From Perkinsus olseni (lineage: Eukaryota > Perkinsozoa > Perkinsida): DNA of 39,593 bases. The notes below the pieces were generated by a model. It was not told the DNA's origin. It saw only the letters and a program-made list of their open reading frames with translations, and searched no databases. The stretch covers positions 1-39,593 of the forward strand of contig JABANN010000321.1 in NCBI GenBank assembly GCA_013115125.1, read 5' to 3'. Shown here piece by piece: positions 20,303 through 29,568 of the stretch (position 1 is its first letter; every line of letters begins with the position of its first letter). A program made the position numbers and the translations under genes.

Positions 20303-21760
20303 ACTAGCTGTTGTGTTGGCCTAACACTGTTGGTAGAGTGCCCTTTCCGAAGGGTTGATTTCAAGGCGACGTATACTTCCCGGAAATCTCTCGTGGAAAG
20401 ATTCGACAGAGCGAATCCTTCTGTCTCGTTTTGGCAGGGTTCGTAAGTTTTCGGGAAAGTATTTCCTTGCGGAATACAAGATTTTGGGAATTACCCGTTT
20501 GTAAGGTTTGGATAGGCTGCTCGATATGGTTACTGATCGCCGTCATGCCTTCAAGAGGGGCATTCCTTCGATGTAGTAACAGCTTTCCCCGGCAGTGAAC
20601 TTCTCTGCCTTTGGTGTAGCGTTCGGGGACACTGTGATACTCCATAGGTACTACGGTGATATTAGTGGTATACTATCCGATCTCAGCTATACCGGTGGTC
20701 GGACGATTCGTTCGCTATTGGGTGCTTCTGCTGACGGCATGCTCCCTTCAGGTTCTTGACGCAGTGTCCTGTCCCTCTTGAGAGATGACAAGTCAGCCGT
20801 TTTACTGTGCTACAGTGGGGATCGTGTATTAGCCCCCTACAGGGATAATAGGGTTATTGTTGAAGTCTTCCAGAAGTAAGTGATGCTTGATGCTATTTGG
20901 CTCCCTTTGTGCTGAGAGACGTGGCCATGTGCAGCAGCACATAGCAGAAGGAAAGCTTCCGTTGAGGACATCTGCTGTACTGAGTCGCTGCAAAATCCGC
21001 TCCGATCGCTCTCCGGCGATCTAAGCTTCGCTCAACCCTGTGCGTGTTGCTGCAGATGATGATTCACGGATATTCGTATCTGCGTCATTCGTTAGCGGAC
21101 TACTTCCAATGAATTGAAGTTACTCACTGCGAAAAAGTGTGATCTTGTAGAAGTCTGATTTTGCAGCACTCCCTCCTGGGATGATGGTGATCGTTGAGAA
21201 CATGCCGTTCGTCAGTGCGGTACATCGGCCATCTGACCATGCTCCGATCTGCTGTGTCGGAGGAATTGGTTGCTAGCTCCAGTCACAATCGATTGGTATT
21301 CAGACCGCATGGGAGTCCTCCTTGCTTTGTTGTTTTGGTGGGGTAAATAATTTTCGTGCTTTGGAAAGTTCGACTCGGTCGTTATTAAATAAAACTTGAA
21401 GAATTAATTAATTGAAAAAATATCGAGTGTTGCTCATTTTGTGAATTCCCTAGTAGTATGGTACGATTTTTACTGAGATCTTGTCTTTGCCGTGGGTCAA
21501 TTTTAGATTGTCATATACTGTTATCCCGAGGCATGATTTACCTTGCCTTTTTCTGCTAGGTTTGGCGATCCGATGCCGGAAGATTGCGGCACGTACGAGG
21601 GTATGTTGGAGAAAATAAGCGCGGAGATGTTGCCGGTTCATGTGGTAAGCGACTGTAGCTCATCCGCTGGCTGGATGTGGGTACCTTTTTAGATGCACGT
21701 GATGTCGTTTGAGGATCCTATCGCTGCTAGTATGTGCAAGAAATTGGACGATTTTGCAAA

Positions 21761-21825
21761 GTAGGGTGGTGGGGATGAACCGGGGACCTTTCGATGGAGA
21801 ACATGTTACTGGCCCAATTGATCAG
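21761..21825 (-). repeat. tRNA-like intron (HAD C)
   Basis: A 65-base intron; its minus strand reads ATCGAAAGGTCCCCGGTTCA, the same core as in TMEM208 intron 1 and HAD B intron 1. Confidence 0.65.
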
Positions 21826-21945
21826 AAGCAAGGGTTGTGTGGCTGCCCAGTCTGTTTCGATGGCGGTGGATATTGTGCCGCAGGGGGTTAGCAAGGGATA
21901 TGGCGTTAAAGTACTGAAGGAAAAACTAGGATGTAATATTACAGG

Positions 21946-21973
21946 GTATCTTAGGTTGAAGCGCGTCAGATAC
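21946..21973. repeat. 28-base GTATCT...AGATAC hairpin in HAD C intron
   Basis: Begins GTATCTTAGGTTGAAGCG and closes with AGATAC, a 6-bp stem. A second copy of equal length lies at 31922. Confidence 0.7.
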
Positions 21974-22556
21974 ATTTCAGCTCGGGATAGCAGCATAGTG
22001 GCCTCTGTCAGATAAGTGTGTAGCTTGCATCGGGGATGCTATGAACGACTACGGCATGCTGCTGGAAGCAGACGTGCCTGTTGCCATGGGGAACGCTCTC
22101 CCTCAACTTAAGGTAATATACAGCCGGGTCGAGTCGACTTTTTATTAATGAGTAGTAGCGGGAATTTTCATACGATATACTGCCGCTTCTCACGCACCGT
22201 GGAAGGTCTCATCATTATTCCTAGAACAGTGAAAATACATTCTACTGCTAGTTCTGGTGGGTGTGACTCGTGACCTGATGATCACAGCTCGTTGTTGATG
22301 TTGATGGGTTTTATAATAAAACTTTTATTGTTTCAGTCCGTCGCCTCCTTTGAGGTCAATACCAACGCAGACACAAATTTGCCGGGCGTTGCTGATCTGA
22401 TTGATCGGGTCTGTGCCGCTAGGAAGAGTGTGTGAAGGGGGATGTCTTTTTTAGTGTTTAGTTTTTCCTCGTTTTTCGGGACCCAGATGGACGTGTTGAG
22501 TTGGAGGGGAGGTGGACGGTTTTTCATCAGTAAATTGTTTTTATTCACATATCTTA

Positions 22557-22679
22557 ATGGCTGGCCAGGCTGAGAAGAAGAACAAGGCGAGGGCTGAGCA
22601 ATTGACGGAGGTAGTAATCGGAAGGTCCCGGGTTCGAATCCTACTATTCGATCACAGCTTGCCCTTCATAGCATTCCAG
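22557..22679 (+). pseudogene. Stray TMEM208 first exon and intron
   Basis: Exon 22557-22610 encodes MAGQAEKKNKARAEQLTE, one residue different from the first exon of the full gene at 27938, and is followed by a tRNA-like intron 22611-22679 (B box at 22631-22641). No second exon follows. The preceding HAD 3' end is also duplicated at 27776, so the two arrived as one block. Confidence 0.8.
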
Positions 22680-22791
22680 TCATGCCGTGCATCCCCGCCG
22701 GAAAGAAAACTGATCACTCAATAGATTCTATCTGTCATGGCGGTGATTGAAAATCGAAAACAATTACAGTGTTTCGAGGATAAGAATGTCG

Positions 22792-22813
22792 TGAGTATCA
22801 TACTTAGAGTATG
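22792..22813. mobile_element. 22-base hairpin footprint, octamer TGAGTATG
   Basis: One mismatch; its last base is the first of the next footprint. Confidence 0.65.
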
Positions 22814-22834
22814 ACTCACAGTGAGTCGCTCACT
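22813..22834. mobile_element. 22-base hairpin footprint, octamer GACTCACT
   Basis: One mismatch; abuts the previous footprint. Confidence 0.65.
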
Positions 22835-22992
22835 CTTGGTGAGCCACTGCTCGAGCGAGTCGACTCGACTCACCGAGTTTATACATCAAACCGTACATCA
22901 TGTACTTTGCATGGTACATCTAGTCGCGTCTCTTTCGAGTCATGAACGGCGGGGCCAAAAAGACTTGCGTTGTGGGCTAAAAAAGTATTTTT

Positions 22993-23014
22993 GGGAGACA
23001 TTCTCCCGGAGAAT
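22993..23014. mobile_element. 22-base hairpin footprint, octamer GGGAGAAT
   Basis: One mismatch. Confidence 0.7.
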
Positions 23015-23022
23015 CGCTATAG

Positions 23023-23044
23023 CTCAGCATTGCTGAGTCAGCAA
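23023..23044. mobile_element. 22-base hairpin footprint, octamer CTCAGCAA
   Basis: Perfect architecture; the octamer fits nTnnnnAn. Confidence 0.85.
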
Positions 23045-23122
23045 TAGAGTAGAGTGCGGATGTGAATTTCGTAGGTCCCTGTTTGACATGTTATTCAATA
23101 ACACGTGCTCCCACTCCAATAG

Positions 23123-23484
23123 CTATTGCTGAGCTGTAGCTTTTTTGACGCACTCCTCAAAATTCCTGACTAGCTGCTCGCGCGCCACGAGCGCGAAGTT
23201 CGCGCTCGGGATTCGCGCCGCGAATTCCGATCGCCCATTATTGCGGCATGAACCGGTTGCGGCCCATCGGGCCGATGGCATCGGCTGGAATGGATGAGAT
23301 AAGAAGCTTCGAGTCGCACCCACTCGTTATATCCATCACAGCCAGCCAGTGCCGGTGCTTCTACTAACACTAGCTCGAAGCTACGAGAAGTTACAACGAT
23401 CCGCGAGACAACCGAATCCGAAACAAGCCACCGAATCACTAGTCTCAATACCAACCGATCAGTAGTAGAAGTCAATCCTTGCAT
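23123..23484 (-). pseudogene. Decayed gene fragment with one footprint
   Basis: Two overlapping minus frames; the second ends REQLVRNFEECVKKATAQQ before a TAG at 23123. Leaving out the 14 extra bases of the footprint at 23264 joins the upstream frame (EWVRLEASYLIHSSRW) to the downstream one (AATGSCRNNG) without a stop. Family unknown. Confidence 0.35.
23264..23285. mobile_element. 22-base hairpin footprint, octamer CCATCGGC
   Basis: Perfect architecture. Confidence 0.8.
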
Positions 23485-23572
23485 CGCAATCGGAAGTCAT
23501 AAGCAAGAGTAGCCCAGGTCCTCAGAGCAGTGACTCAAATGATTAGTAATCACCTCAGATAGCCGCTAGTAC

Positions 23573-23594
23573 TAAGCCTTAGGCTTAAAGCCTA
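23573..23594. mobile_element. 22-base hairpin footprint, octamer TAAGCCTA
   Basis: Perfect architecture. Confidence 0.8.
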
Positions 23595-23699
23595 TTGCAG
23601 ACAATGATTAGTCGATCGTAGCAATACTAGTAGTTCGCTCCCCTTTTGAGCCAACCAACGTCGATCCGACGATCCAACACATCCGACGATCCAACTCCC

Positions 23700-23721
23700 T
23701 AGGCGACTCGCCTAAGGCGAG
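23700..23721. mobile_element. 22-base hairpin footprint, octamer TAGGCGAG
   Basis: Perfect architecture. Confidence 0.8.
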
Positions 23722-24024
23722 TGGTTCAACTGGACCGTTTCAGAAATCAAGTCGTTTCAACTAGTCCGAGGTTTGCGCCCAGTCTGGGCGCACGCGACTT
23801 CCCTCTACCTGTTTGTGCTCGTAGAAAGCCAACTTCAGTAACTCAATTGCAGATTAACACTGTGAGGGAACGGTTTCCGATACAGGTTGAAGAACACTGA
23901 TGCCCTCAGCAGCGACGAACCACGATATCAGTAAAAGGAATCATGCGAACAACGGTGCACGGAGCACTACAATCGAGTACGCAATCGGCAGGAATTGGGG
24001 CCAGCAACTCTCCAAACTGCACGA

Positions 24025-24330
24025 ACCCTAATGAGGAAACACTACCTTTGGAAAGTCGCTCTGTGTCGAGGCCTTCGACTCGAAGGACAGGTATGGGCGA
24101 GGCGATCGATTCGTCGGCATCTTTCGAAAGCCTTCCTTCTCATACGATTGTCGACCGTGGCTAATTCGGCCCGGACTGTTCGGGCCTGTATGATAATCGC
24201 AGCGAAGTGTAAAAAGTCTTTCTTTTCGTCGCTCCACTTGCAAACATGACTGAGTCCAATCGAGCCCGTGTCTCCCGAGTGATGCGCATGCAGTCTCCAT
24301 TGGGGTTGCATCCTCTGACCAAGAGACTAG
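24025..24330 (-). pseudogene. Unidentified minus-strand frame with one footprint
   Basis: A minus-strand frame with protein-like texture (KWSDEKKDFLHFAAIIIQAR, then AFERCRRIDRLAHTCPS) meets a footprint at 24065. Without its 14 extra bases the frame runs on through TQSDFPKVVFPH to a stop. Family unknown. Confidence 0.3.
24065..24086. mobile_element. 22-base hairpin footprint, octamer GTCGAAGG
   Basis: One mismatch. Confidence 0.7.
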
Positions 24331-24764
24331 GGAATCGCAAACCAATAGGGAGTGTAGATGACCTTGATGAGAAGCCTGTCAAGCCGCAGCACGACGTAAA
24401 GTGGTGATGAACAGCAACAGAGAATCCTTGTAGTACTTGGCGACAGCCGTGGACGACAGGGGAGCCATTATAGGTAAGACGACGGGGATCATTGGGGACG
24501 GAGTGGTTCACCAAGACTATTGCTGATAGCCTGCCACTCGCCGACAGAATTTGACCTTCAAATTTTGAAGGGACGTCCACACTTCCAAATGGCCTCTGAT
24601 AAATTCTACGCGTCCTCAGCTGTTGTCATTGGACCGGCTGGGGATATTATTTTCGCGAGTGACTCGTGGAGACAGCTCCTCCCTCGCATGCTCCTGCGTG
24701 CGAGCGCTTATCGTATACTTCTGCCTCACTTATCAACTCTACCGGTGGTAACATTCTTCACGTC

Positions 24765-25694
24765 ATGCTGGCTATCACTCTCTTGACTACGGTCATAGTA
24801 TTTTGTGTGCTTGGGAAGCCTTCTCCGAGCCACGAAGCTCGAGGCCTTGCAGCCTTCGAGCCAACCTACAACGTCTTCGAATACCCTGGAAGATTTGTAC
24901 TCAACTACAAGACGCCCGTGTATACCGTCGAGATCGAGTACAAAATACTCTACAAGGGAGCGCTCTACTTCAGCATCCAGTGTCAACAAGGAGATGATGA
25001 GCCGGGTAAATTCACGGACGGCCCCTTCGCCTTAGCCTCGTTTCAAAAGTCTCCGGGGTTCGAGCACTTCTACATTGACTTTACCCCGCCGGAGTCCGCG
25101 AACACCTTCTTCTCCTATCGTTACGCGCCCTTGGGCGTCGAGGTTTTGAACGAAGGCATTAGGGCCGTTTGTCCCCAGCTCGAATTTCGCTATGGCGACT
25201 TCGAGGGTTTTCTCCTCACCTCGCCTGACTCTGCCGAGATCCTCGTCAACGGTGCCCAGGTCGAAATTTGGCGCTACACTGAGCCGGTCGTTGAGGGCAC
25301 ATACAGATTAAACTCGACGGACTCTAAGGAGCAGTGCGACGGCGCCAACTTCGTAATCCGAGCCAACCTAGGCTTTCGTGAATTTCTACCATCCGCCGAT
25401 TTTCAATGCACTCGTGGAAAAGGTGCTGGTTATTCACAGTTCGGCTATGGCGACTTGAGGCAAGATGAGCCCGGCAGACCGTACTACGTCTTGGTCCCAG
25501 GTCGCCCGAGACTCGAATGGATTCAATGGATACGCGAGCGTTGTGGAGCTTGTTTCGACATCAGGGACGATGATATGGTGAAAATAGGGTTCGAATACGG
25601 AGCTACCTTGCCGTCTTTGGTTACCAACGTTGGTGGCAAGAGGATGTACTTCGAGTGGCAAACGGCTGATCTTCTTCCGGAGGAAAATGGCTAA
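24765..25694 (+). CDS. Secreted protein of unknown family, 309 aa
   Basis: A single uninterrupted frame. The start at 24765 was chosen over the in-frame ATG at 24666 because it begins a clear signal peptide (MLAITLLTTVIVFCVLGKP). The mature part is rich in aromatic and acidic residues with few cysteines (IQCQQG, RAVCPQL, KEQCDG, FQCTRG, ERCGACFD) and no membrane segment. I do not recognise a domain. The neighbours on both sides also encode small exported proteins, so it probably belongs to a lineage-specific secretome. The frame looks intact. Confidence 0.7.
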   Translation: MLAITLLTTVIVFCVLGKPSPSHEARGLAAFEPTYNVFEYPGRFVLNYKTPVYTVEIEYKILYKGALYFSIQCQQGDDEPGKFTDGPFALASFQKSPGFEHFYIDFTPPESANTFFSYRYAPLGVEVLNEGIRAVCPQLEFRYGDFEGFLLTSPDSAEILVNGAQVEIWRYTEPVVEGTYRLNSTDSKEQCDGANFVIRANLGFREFLPSADFQCTRGKGAGYSQFGYGDLRQDEPGRPYYVLVPGRPRLEWIQWIRERCGACFDIRDDDMVKIGFEYGATLPSLVTNVGGKRMYFEWQTADLLPEENG

Positions 25695-25847
25695 TTGCAG
25701 TCGAAGTTCAGTATCCCAGTGCTCCTGTTTTTATTGATAGAAGCGTTGAAGCATTAGTTATGTTGTACAAACATGTGTATTGTTTGAGCGATTAGTTGCA
25801 TTGGGTCATCTCCATGTCGCCCATTATGATTTCTCCTTCGTCGTACC

Positions 25848-25869
25848 ACATCATCATGATGTCATCATG
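25848..25869. mobile_element. 22-base hairpin footprint, octamer ACATCATG
   Basis: Perfect architecture, 154 bases after the secreted-protein stop. Confidence 0.8.
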
Positions 25870-26145
25870 TACTTTAGGCGTAGTAGTAGCGCCGCCAAAC
25901 TGTGCCGGCTGAGTCAACAGTAACTCGTTTGTATCATCGGCGATTCAACCCCCTAAGAGGCTACTCATCATCATATACCTGTCTTTTCAATCGCAATACT
26001 CAGTCTGAGTCACCCGTGTGACAAACCTATTTTTTCTTCACTATTTATTTTGTTACATCACTGGTTTTCACTCTGCGCTGGACAGGATGTTCAGGTCGTA
26101 TCACTGAAGGTGATTCGTCCTGTGGCTGAATCTCCTGTGGTCACG

Positions 26146-26337
26146 ATGGCATCGTTTGCCGTCGCGCTGGTGATGACCAGTATGTACATTTTGGTAAGCA
26201 CCCAATGTGCTTGCGTGCGACCATGGTACGCTCATTTTGCCCTGGCCAAGCAGTGGCCGATTTTTCATGGCTGGGCTCACTATACTGGACGTGAGATCAC
26301 GTTCGTCATTAACACTACAACTCGTCTACAGAGCTGA
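26146..26337 (+). CDS. Small secreted protein or fragment, 63 aa
   Basis: Starts with a convincing signal peptide (MASFAVALVMTSMYILVSTQ) and continues for about 40 residues with CACVRPWYAHF. It may be a short exported peptide or the first exon of a longer gene whose rest was lost; HAD relic D begins about 100 bases downstream. Confidence 0.4.
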   Translation: MASFAVALVMTSMYILVSTQCACVRPWYAHFALAKQWPIFHGWAHYTGREITFVINTTTRLQS

Positions 26338-26505
26338 ATGGCGATGAGTTCCGAGGAGTCGGGGTCACAACTATCAATGATTTCTGTTGCTCTACTCAGT
26401 TTGCCGAAAACTGCGTGCTCTCCTACAGCTGATGGGATAACGAACCGATCCGTCGTTACGGGGGCATGTATCTCAAGGGTTCGGTTACTTACGACCAAAC
26501 AGGAG

Positions 26506-26570
26506 GCTACTGTTGGCTTCTTCTCAGCAGCAACCGCTCCTGTCAGGAGCGCTTGCTGCTGAGAAGAAGC
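26506..26570. mobile_element. Double-hairpin insertion with a 55-base near-perfect palindrome in HAD D exon 2
   Basis: 26516-26570 is an odd palindrome: 27-base arms, one mismatch, single centre base T at 26543. Copies A and B show the uninterrupted exon. Core CAGGAG occurs at 26500-26505 and 26544-26549. Left of the palindrome, 26499-26513 is a second, short odd palindrome. Each centre base is the complement of the expected target base. Confidence 0.8.
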
Positions 26571-26704
26571 ACAGAATTACGGATGTAATAGGAGTCGGCA
26601 GGGAAGGGGGAGGGGCGCAGATTCGCTTCGAAACGATGTCGGTTGATATCGTCGGAAGAGACCGTCTTAGGGTATCTTTGGTGTCGTTCAATAGACCAAT
26701 CCCC

Positions 26705-26790
26705 AAACTCGGAATCGATTCTGGAACTACGTTCTTCTACGTGTCAAAATCGCTTCCAGAATCGATTCTGAGATTCAGAATTACTTCGTT
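26705..26790. repeat. Foldback repeat, copy 3
   Basis: AAACTCGGAATCGATTCTGG at the left and CCAGAATCGATTCTGAG at the right in inverted arrangement; in the intron of HAD D. Confidence 0.75.
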
Positions 26791-26957
26791 TAACGGGGGG
26801 TTTGTGTCATGCTGTGACCTGTTTATCGTTAGCACATGGTGTTTCTGGGCCAGGCCCGAGCGTATCTTCGCCAGCGAGGTCCTAGGAAATTTGATCGTCC
26901 GAAGGTGACGAGTATCTCTCCCACTGATGCTATTGGACACTTCCTTGTGATGATGAT

Positions 26958-26979
26958 ATCTCACAGTGAGATTCTCACT
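26958..26979. mobile_element. 22-base hairpin footprint in HAD D, octamer ATCTCACT
   Basis: Perfect architecture. The related DNA of copy C (about 20660-20700) has no such structure, so it arose after the two copies split. Confidence 0.8.
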
Positions 26980-27085
26980 TTTGTCCATGCTGGTGGTCCT
27001 CCGCTATTGGGTGCTGCTGCTGATGGCATGATTATTTTGGGTAGTTGATGCAGTGTCCATGTTGAGAGACGACAAGTCGGTAGTT

Positions 27086-27460
27086 TCACTGTGCTACAGC
27101 GGAGATCGTGTATTGGCCCCTTACAGGGATGATAGGGTCATCGAAGCCTTCCAGAAGTGAGTGCTTGATTAAGTTTGGTCTACTACGTCCTGATGAATTT
27201 CCCTTCTTCTGCCCTCCGACCATCTCGGACATCTGTTCCTCGCTCAACATGCTGCAGTAGATCTCCACGACGCGTCGTGAGTGGGCTAACTGTTGTGGGG
27301 TGGGGTCAGCGTGCGTTGTCACCACCTTAACTCCTTGTCGTATCTCGTCGCAGATCTCAGTCGCGAACTTGTTGTCAAACACTCGTGTCGAACGGAATTG
27401 ATTTCGGAGCCTAGCTTCTCCTCGTCTGCCTCGTGCGAGATTTTTTTCCCGTGAAAACAA
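27086..27460 (-). other. Minus-strand frame inside HAD relic D
   Basis: A 124-codon frame with coding texture (ICDEIRQGVKVVTTHADP, VVEIYCSMLSEEQMSEMV). The 27175-27460 part has no counterpart in HAD copy C, so it may be a gene fragment inserted in reverse orientation. I do not recognise the family; its last third is antisense to HAD exon 3. Confidence 0.3.
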
Positions 27461-27937
27461 CCCGCTCGGTCAACGCTTTAATAGGGTATTCTGACCCTAT
27501 AGCAGCAGACCTCCTGTAATGGTGGTCATCAGTGAATGGATGCCGTTCGGCAGAACATTTTCACACGAACCGATAACTGCAGTCTCGGAAGCTCCAGCCA
27601 CACTTGATTGATGTACCCGAATGCAGGGACGTCAGCCCAAGGCGCCTCTTCCAGTCGTGGTGGGGGAAAATGATTTTCTTTCAATAAAGATTCCGACGTG
27701 CTCGTTTGGAGTCTATTAAAAAGCATAACGAGTGTTGGCGATTTTGTGGGTTCTCTGGTGTACGGTACGATCTTCCATCTGATTGATCGGGTCTGTGCCG
27801 CTAGGAAGAGTTTGTGAAGGGAGGTGTCTTTTTCAGTGTTTAGTTTTTCCTTGTCTTCGAGACGGAGATGGACGTGTTGAGTTGGAGGGGAGGTGGACGG
27901 TTTTTCATCAGTAAATTGTTTTTATCCACATCTCCTA

Positions 27938-29489
27938 ATGGCTGGCCAGGCTGAGAAGAAGAACAAGGCGAGGGCTGAGCAATTGACGAAGGTAGTAATC
28001 GAAAGGTCCCGGGTTCGAATCCCCGGGGGGGCGTCTCTGTCCCCATGACACAAAGCTTCCGGAAGGGTCACCGGGTAGCTGATGTGATTTGGGGGAAATG
28101 TGGTATCTGTTTTCAGTACTACTTCTTCGCAGTAGCGATTGTTAACTCGATATATATATCCTACAAGGTCCTGCCACAATGGAACACATTTGGTGAGTGG
28201 ATTTCTGTGGTTAGCGCGCGCCCTGGTGATCGATTTCCTCGGTAGCGACTGTTGTATTGGGAGGTAGACAGATTGTGAAGTGGTGTGAGAATTGAACTTG
28301 GGTCGTTTGAAGACGAACTGTGGGCGGAAGGGTGCTCTTCTCAGATGCCTACAACATCCTGGGTTTTATCCTCTTCTCTGTGGTATCATACTTCACCTAC
28401 AACTCCATCATCAGCTCCCTGAAACTGGGGGTGCCTGCTGATTCGAGCAACGATCTGTTCATTATCAACCTCACCACCCAGGTAGGAATGCTTGGTTGAG
28501 GTCCCTGGTTCAATCCCCGCGGCCTGCGTTTTTTCGCATGGGAGTTCCGCAGTATATCGGTTGAGCTTTCCTTTCCTTTAACTATCTAGTTTCCTAACTT
28601 TTCTTGTCAACGTGTCTCCACTCATACGCTGATCGGGAAAATGACTAGCAACTATCTTAGCGTTGAGGAAATGCAAGTGGAGCATGATTTGTCTAGATTC
28701 ATGATTCTCCTTGGTCAGTTCCTAGTGACGTTCACGTCGTATGGTTGGTATTTGTATCTGACCGTACCAGCCTATCTACTGTATAAGGCAGGACTGTTCA
28801 TCAAGGACTACGCCTTCGCTGGGGCTGGTCAAGAGGAGGTAGTTAGGAGTAGGGGGAGGAGTGGTATGTCAGATTATCATCGTTCTCGAGGCTGTCCATC
28901 TGAGTGAACCATCTTCTTGTGAGTGATTTGAGTGGGATATCATGAATTGATACTGCATGGTAGCTCAGCCTATGAGAGCCCATAATACTAATAATATCTG
29001 ACTAATATTGTTACTCAATTGTGCAATACTTATACTCTTAATATTGCATACGACAGTGGACACGTAGATTGAAGATGGGTCATCCTCATCACGACTCGGA
29101 CATGTTAGTAATACTGGTAGTAGCGCTGGACGACAGTTATCGCACCTACCTTTGCCGCTGGTTCGTTTCCTGTATGATCGTACATGATGATAGGGTCTAC
29201 ATTTTCTGCGGTGATATGACTTAGTCGGACATGCGAGTGATAGTAATACTGATACGACTGTCGCTCCCCTTAATGCTTTGACGCCGGTGGTACTTTTTTT
29301 CCTGTATTATCCTTCGTGATGGTAGGGTCTCCATCCACTGTGTATTCATTACTGCCTCGCTTGCTCGCGTCATTGTGTTACTTGTAGGAGACTGAGGAGT
29401 CGGAGGAGCAGCGTCGCAAGAGGGAGAAGAGAGAGGCTAAGAAGGAGCGCCACATGCAGCAGCCGAAGTACAGGGTTATGCGCAAGTGA
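27938..29489 (+). CDS. TMEM208: TMEM208 / SND2-type ER protein-targeting factor (5 exons)
   Basis: Exons 27938-27991, 28117-28192, 28345-28481, 28668-28838 and 29388-29489 join in frame to 179 aa, the family size. The protein has a short charged N-terminus (MAGQAEKKNKAR), four hydrophobic segments in two pairs (FFAVAIVNSIYISY; ILGFILFSVVSYFTY; FMILLGQFLVTF; LYLTVPAYLLY), a VEHDLSRF stretch before the second pair, and a basic tail EEQRRKREKREAKKER, all as in TMEM208. The family acts in SRP-independent delivery of membrane proteins to the ER. The exon 4 acceptor was chosen by frame and is the least certain. Introns 1-3 contain tRNA-like sequence. The gene sits between HAD relic D and HAD copy B. 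Confidence 0.85.
27992..28116 (+). repeat. tRNA-like sequence in TMEM208 intron 1
   Basis: Starts at the donor (GTAGTAATCGAAAGGTCCC) with B box GGTTCGAATCC at 28012-28022 and a strong GC stem. Confidence 0.7.
28193..28344 (-). repeat. tRNA-like sequence in TMEM208 intron 2
   Basis: Minus strand: an anticodon-like hairpin GTTCGTCTTCAAACGAC and a T-arm CCCAAGTTCAATTCTC. Confidence 0.55.
28482..28667 (+). repeat. tRNA-like sequence in TMEM208 intron 3
   Basis: TCCCTGGTTCAATCCCCG with B box at 28507-28516, 25 bases after the donor. Confidence 0.6.
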
Positions 29490-29568
29490 TGGGCACAGGA
29501 TTTCTATTGGTCGGTGGGTGTTGGACTTGGGGTTGGGTGGGGAATGGAGATTCAGTTTTGTTTCGATC

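Larger units (their letters stand above)
19522..20753. other. Gene-poor stretch
   Basis: No gene recognised; the 5' exons of HAD copy C were looked for and not found. Three footprints, an isolated tRNA-like T-arm at 19980-20000 and two odd palindromes with 10-base arms (19694-19714, 19771-19791). Confidence 0.45.
20754..22435 (+). pseudogene. Cof-type HAD phosphatase, copy C, 5' exons missing
   Basis: Six exons corresponding to exons 3-8 of copies A and B: about 20754-20875, 21560-21644, 21693-21760, 21826-21932, 22012-22112 and 22337-22435. The four middle exons have exactly the lengths seen in A and B (85, 68, 107 and 101), and motif IV (IGDAMNDYGML) is intact. Exon 3 has five extra bases relative to relic D and so shifts frame, and no exon with the DMDGT nucleophile was found upstream. 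The gene is therefore probably dead or a 3' fragment. Intron 5 is tRNA-like; intron 6 holds a 28-base hairpin. It is followed by a stray first exon of TMEM208. Confidence 0.7.
22680..23122. other. Gene-poor, footprint-dense stretch
   Basis: No gene recognised. Four footprints in about 250 bases (two share one base) and several further palindromes, including CAATAGCTATTG. Confidence 0.5.
26440..27821 (+). pseudogene. Cof-type HAD relic, copy D, internally deleted
   Basis: Exon 2 remains (GMYLKGSVTYDQTG, then LAAEKKHRITD) but is split by a 44-base insertion. Exon 3 remains (about 27036-27157, SLCYSGDRVLAPYRDDR). Exons 4-7 are gone: the sequence follows copy C up to the intron point equal to 21472 and then jumps to the last exon (LIDRVCAARKSL, ending 27821), a loss of roughly 900 bases. 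A 0.3-kb stretch unlike copy C lies between 27175 and 27480. Confidence 0.7.

Noticed and set aside
183-23721. 22-base palindromes as transcription terminators or protein-binding sites
   Set aside because: Core sequence is different in each, there is no U-tract or consistent position to genes, and the fixed length fits target duplications better.
26513-26908. 131-codon plus frame across HAD relic D
   Set aside because: It runs out of HAD exon 2 through an intron and a foldback repeat; only its first part is exon.
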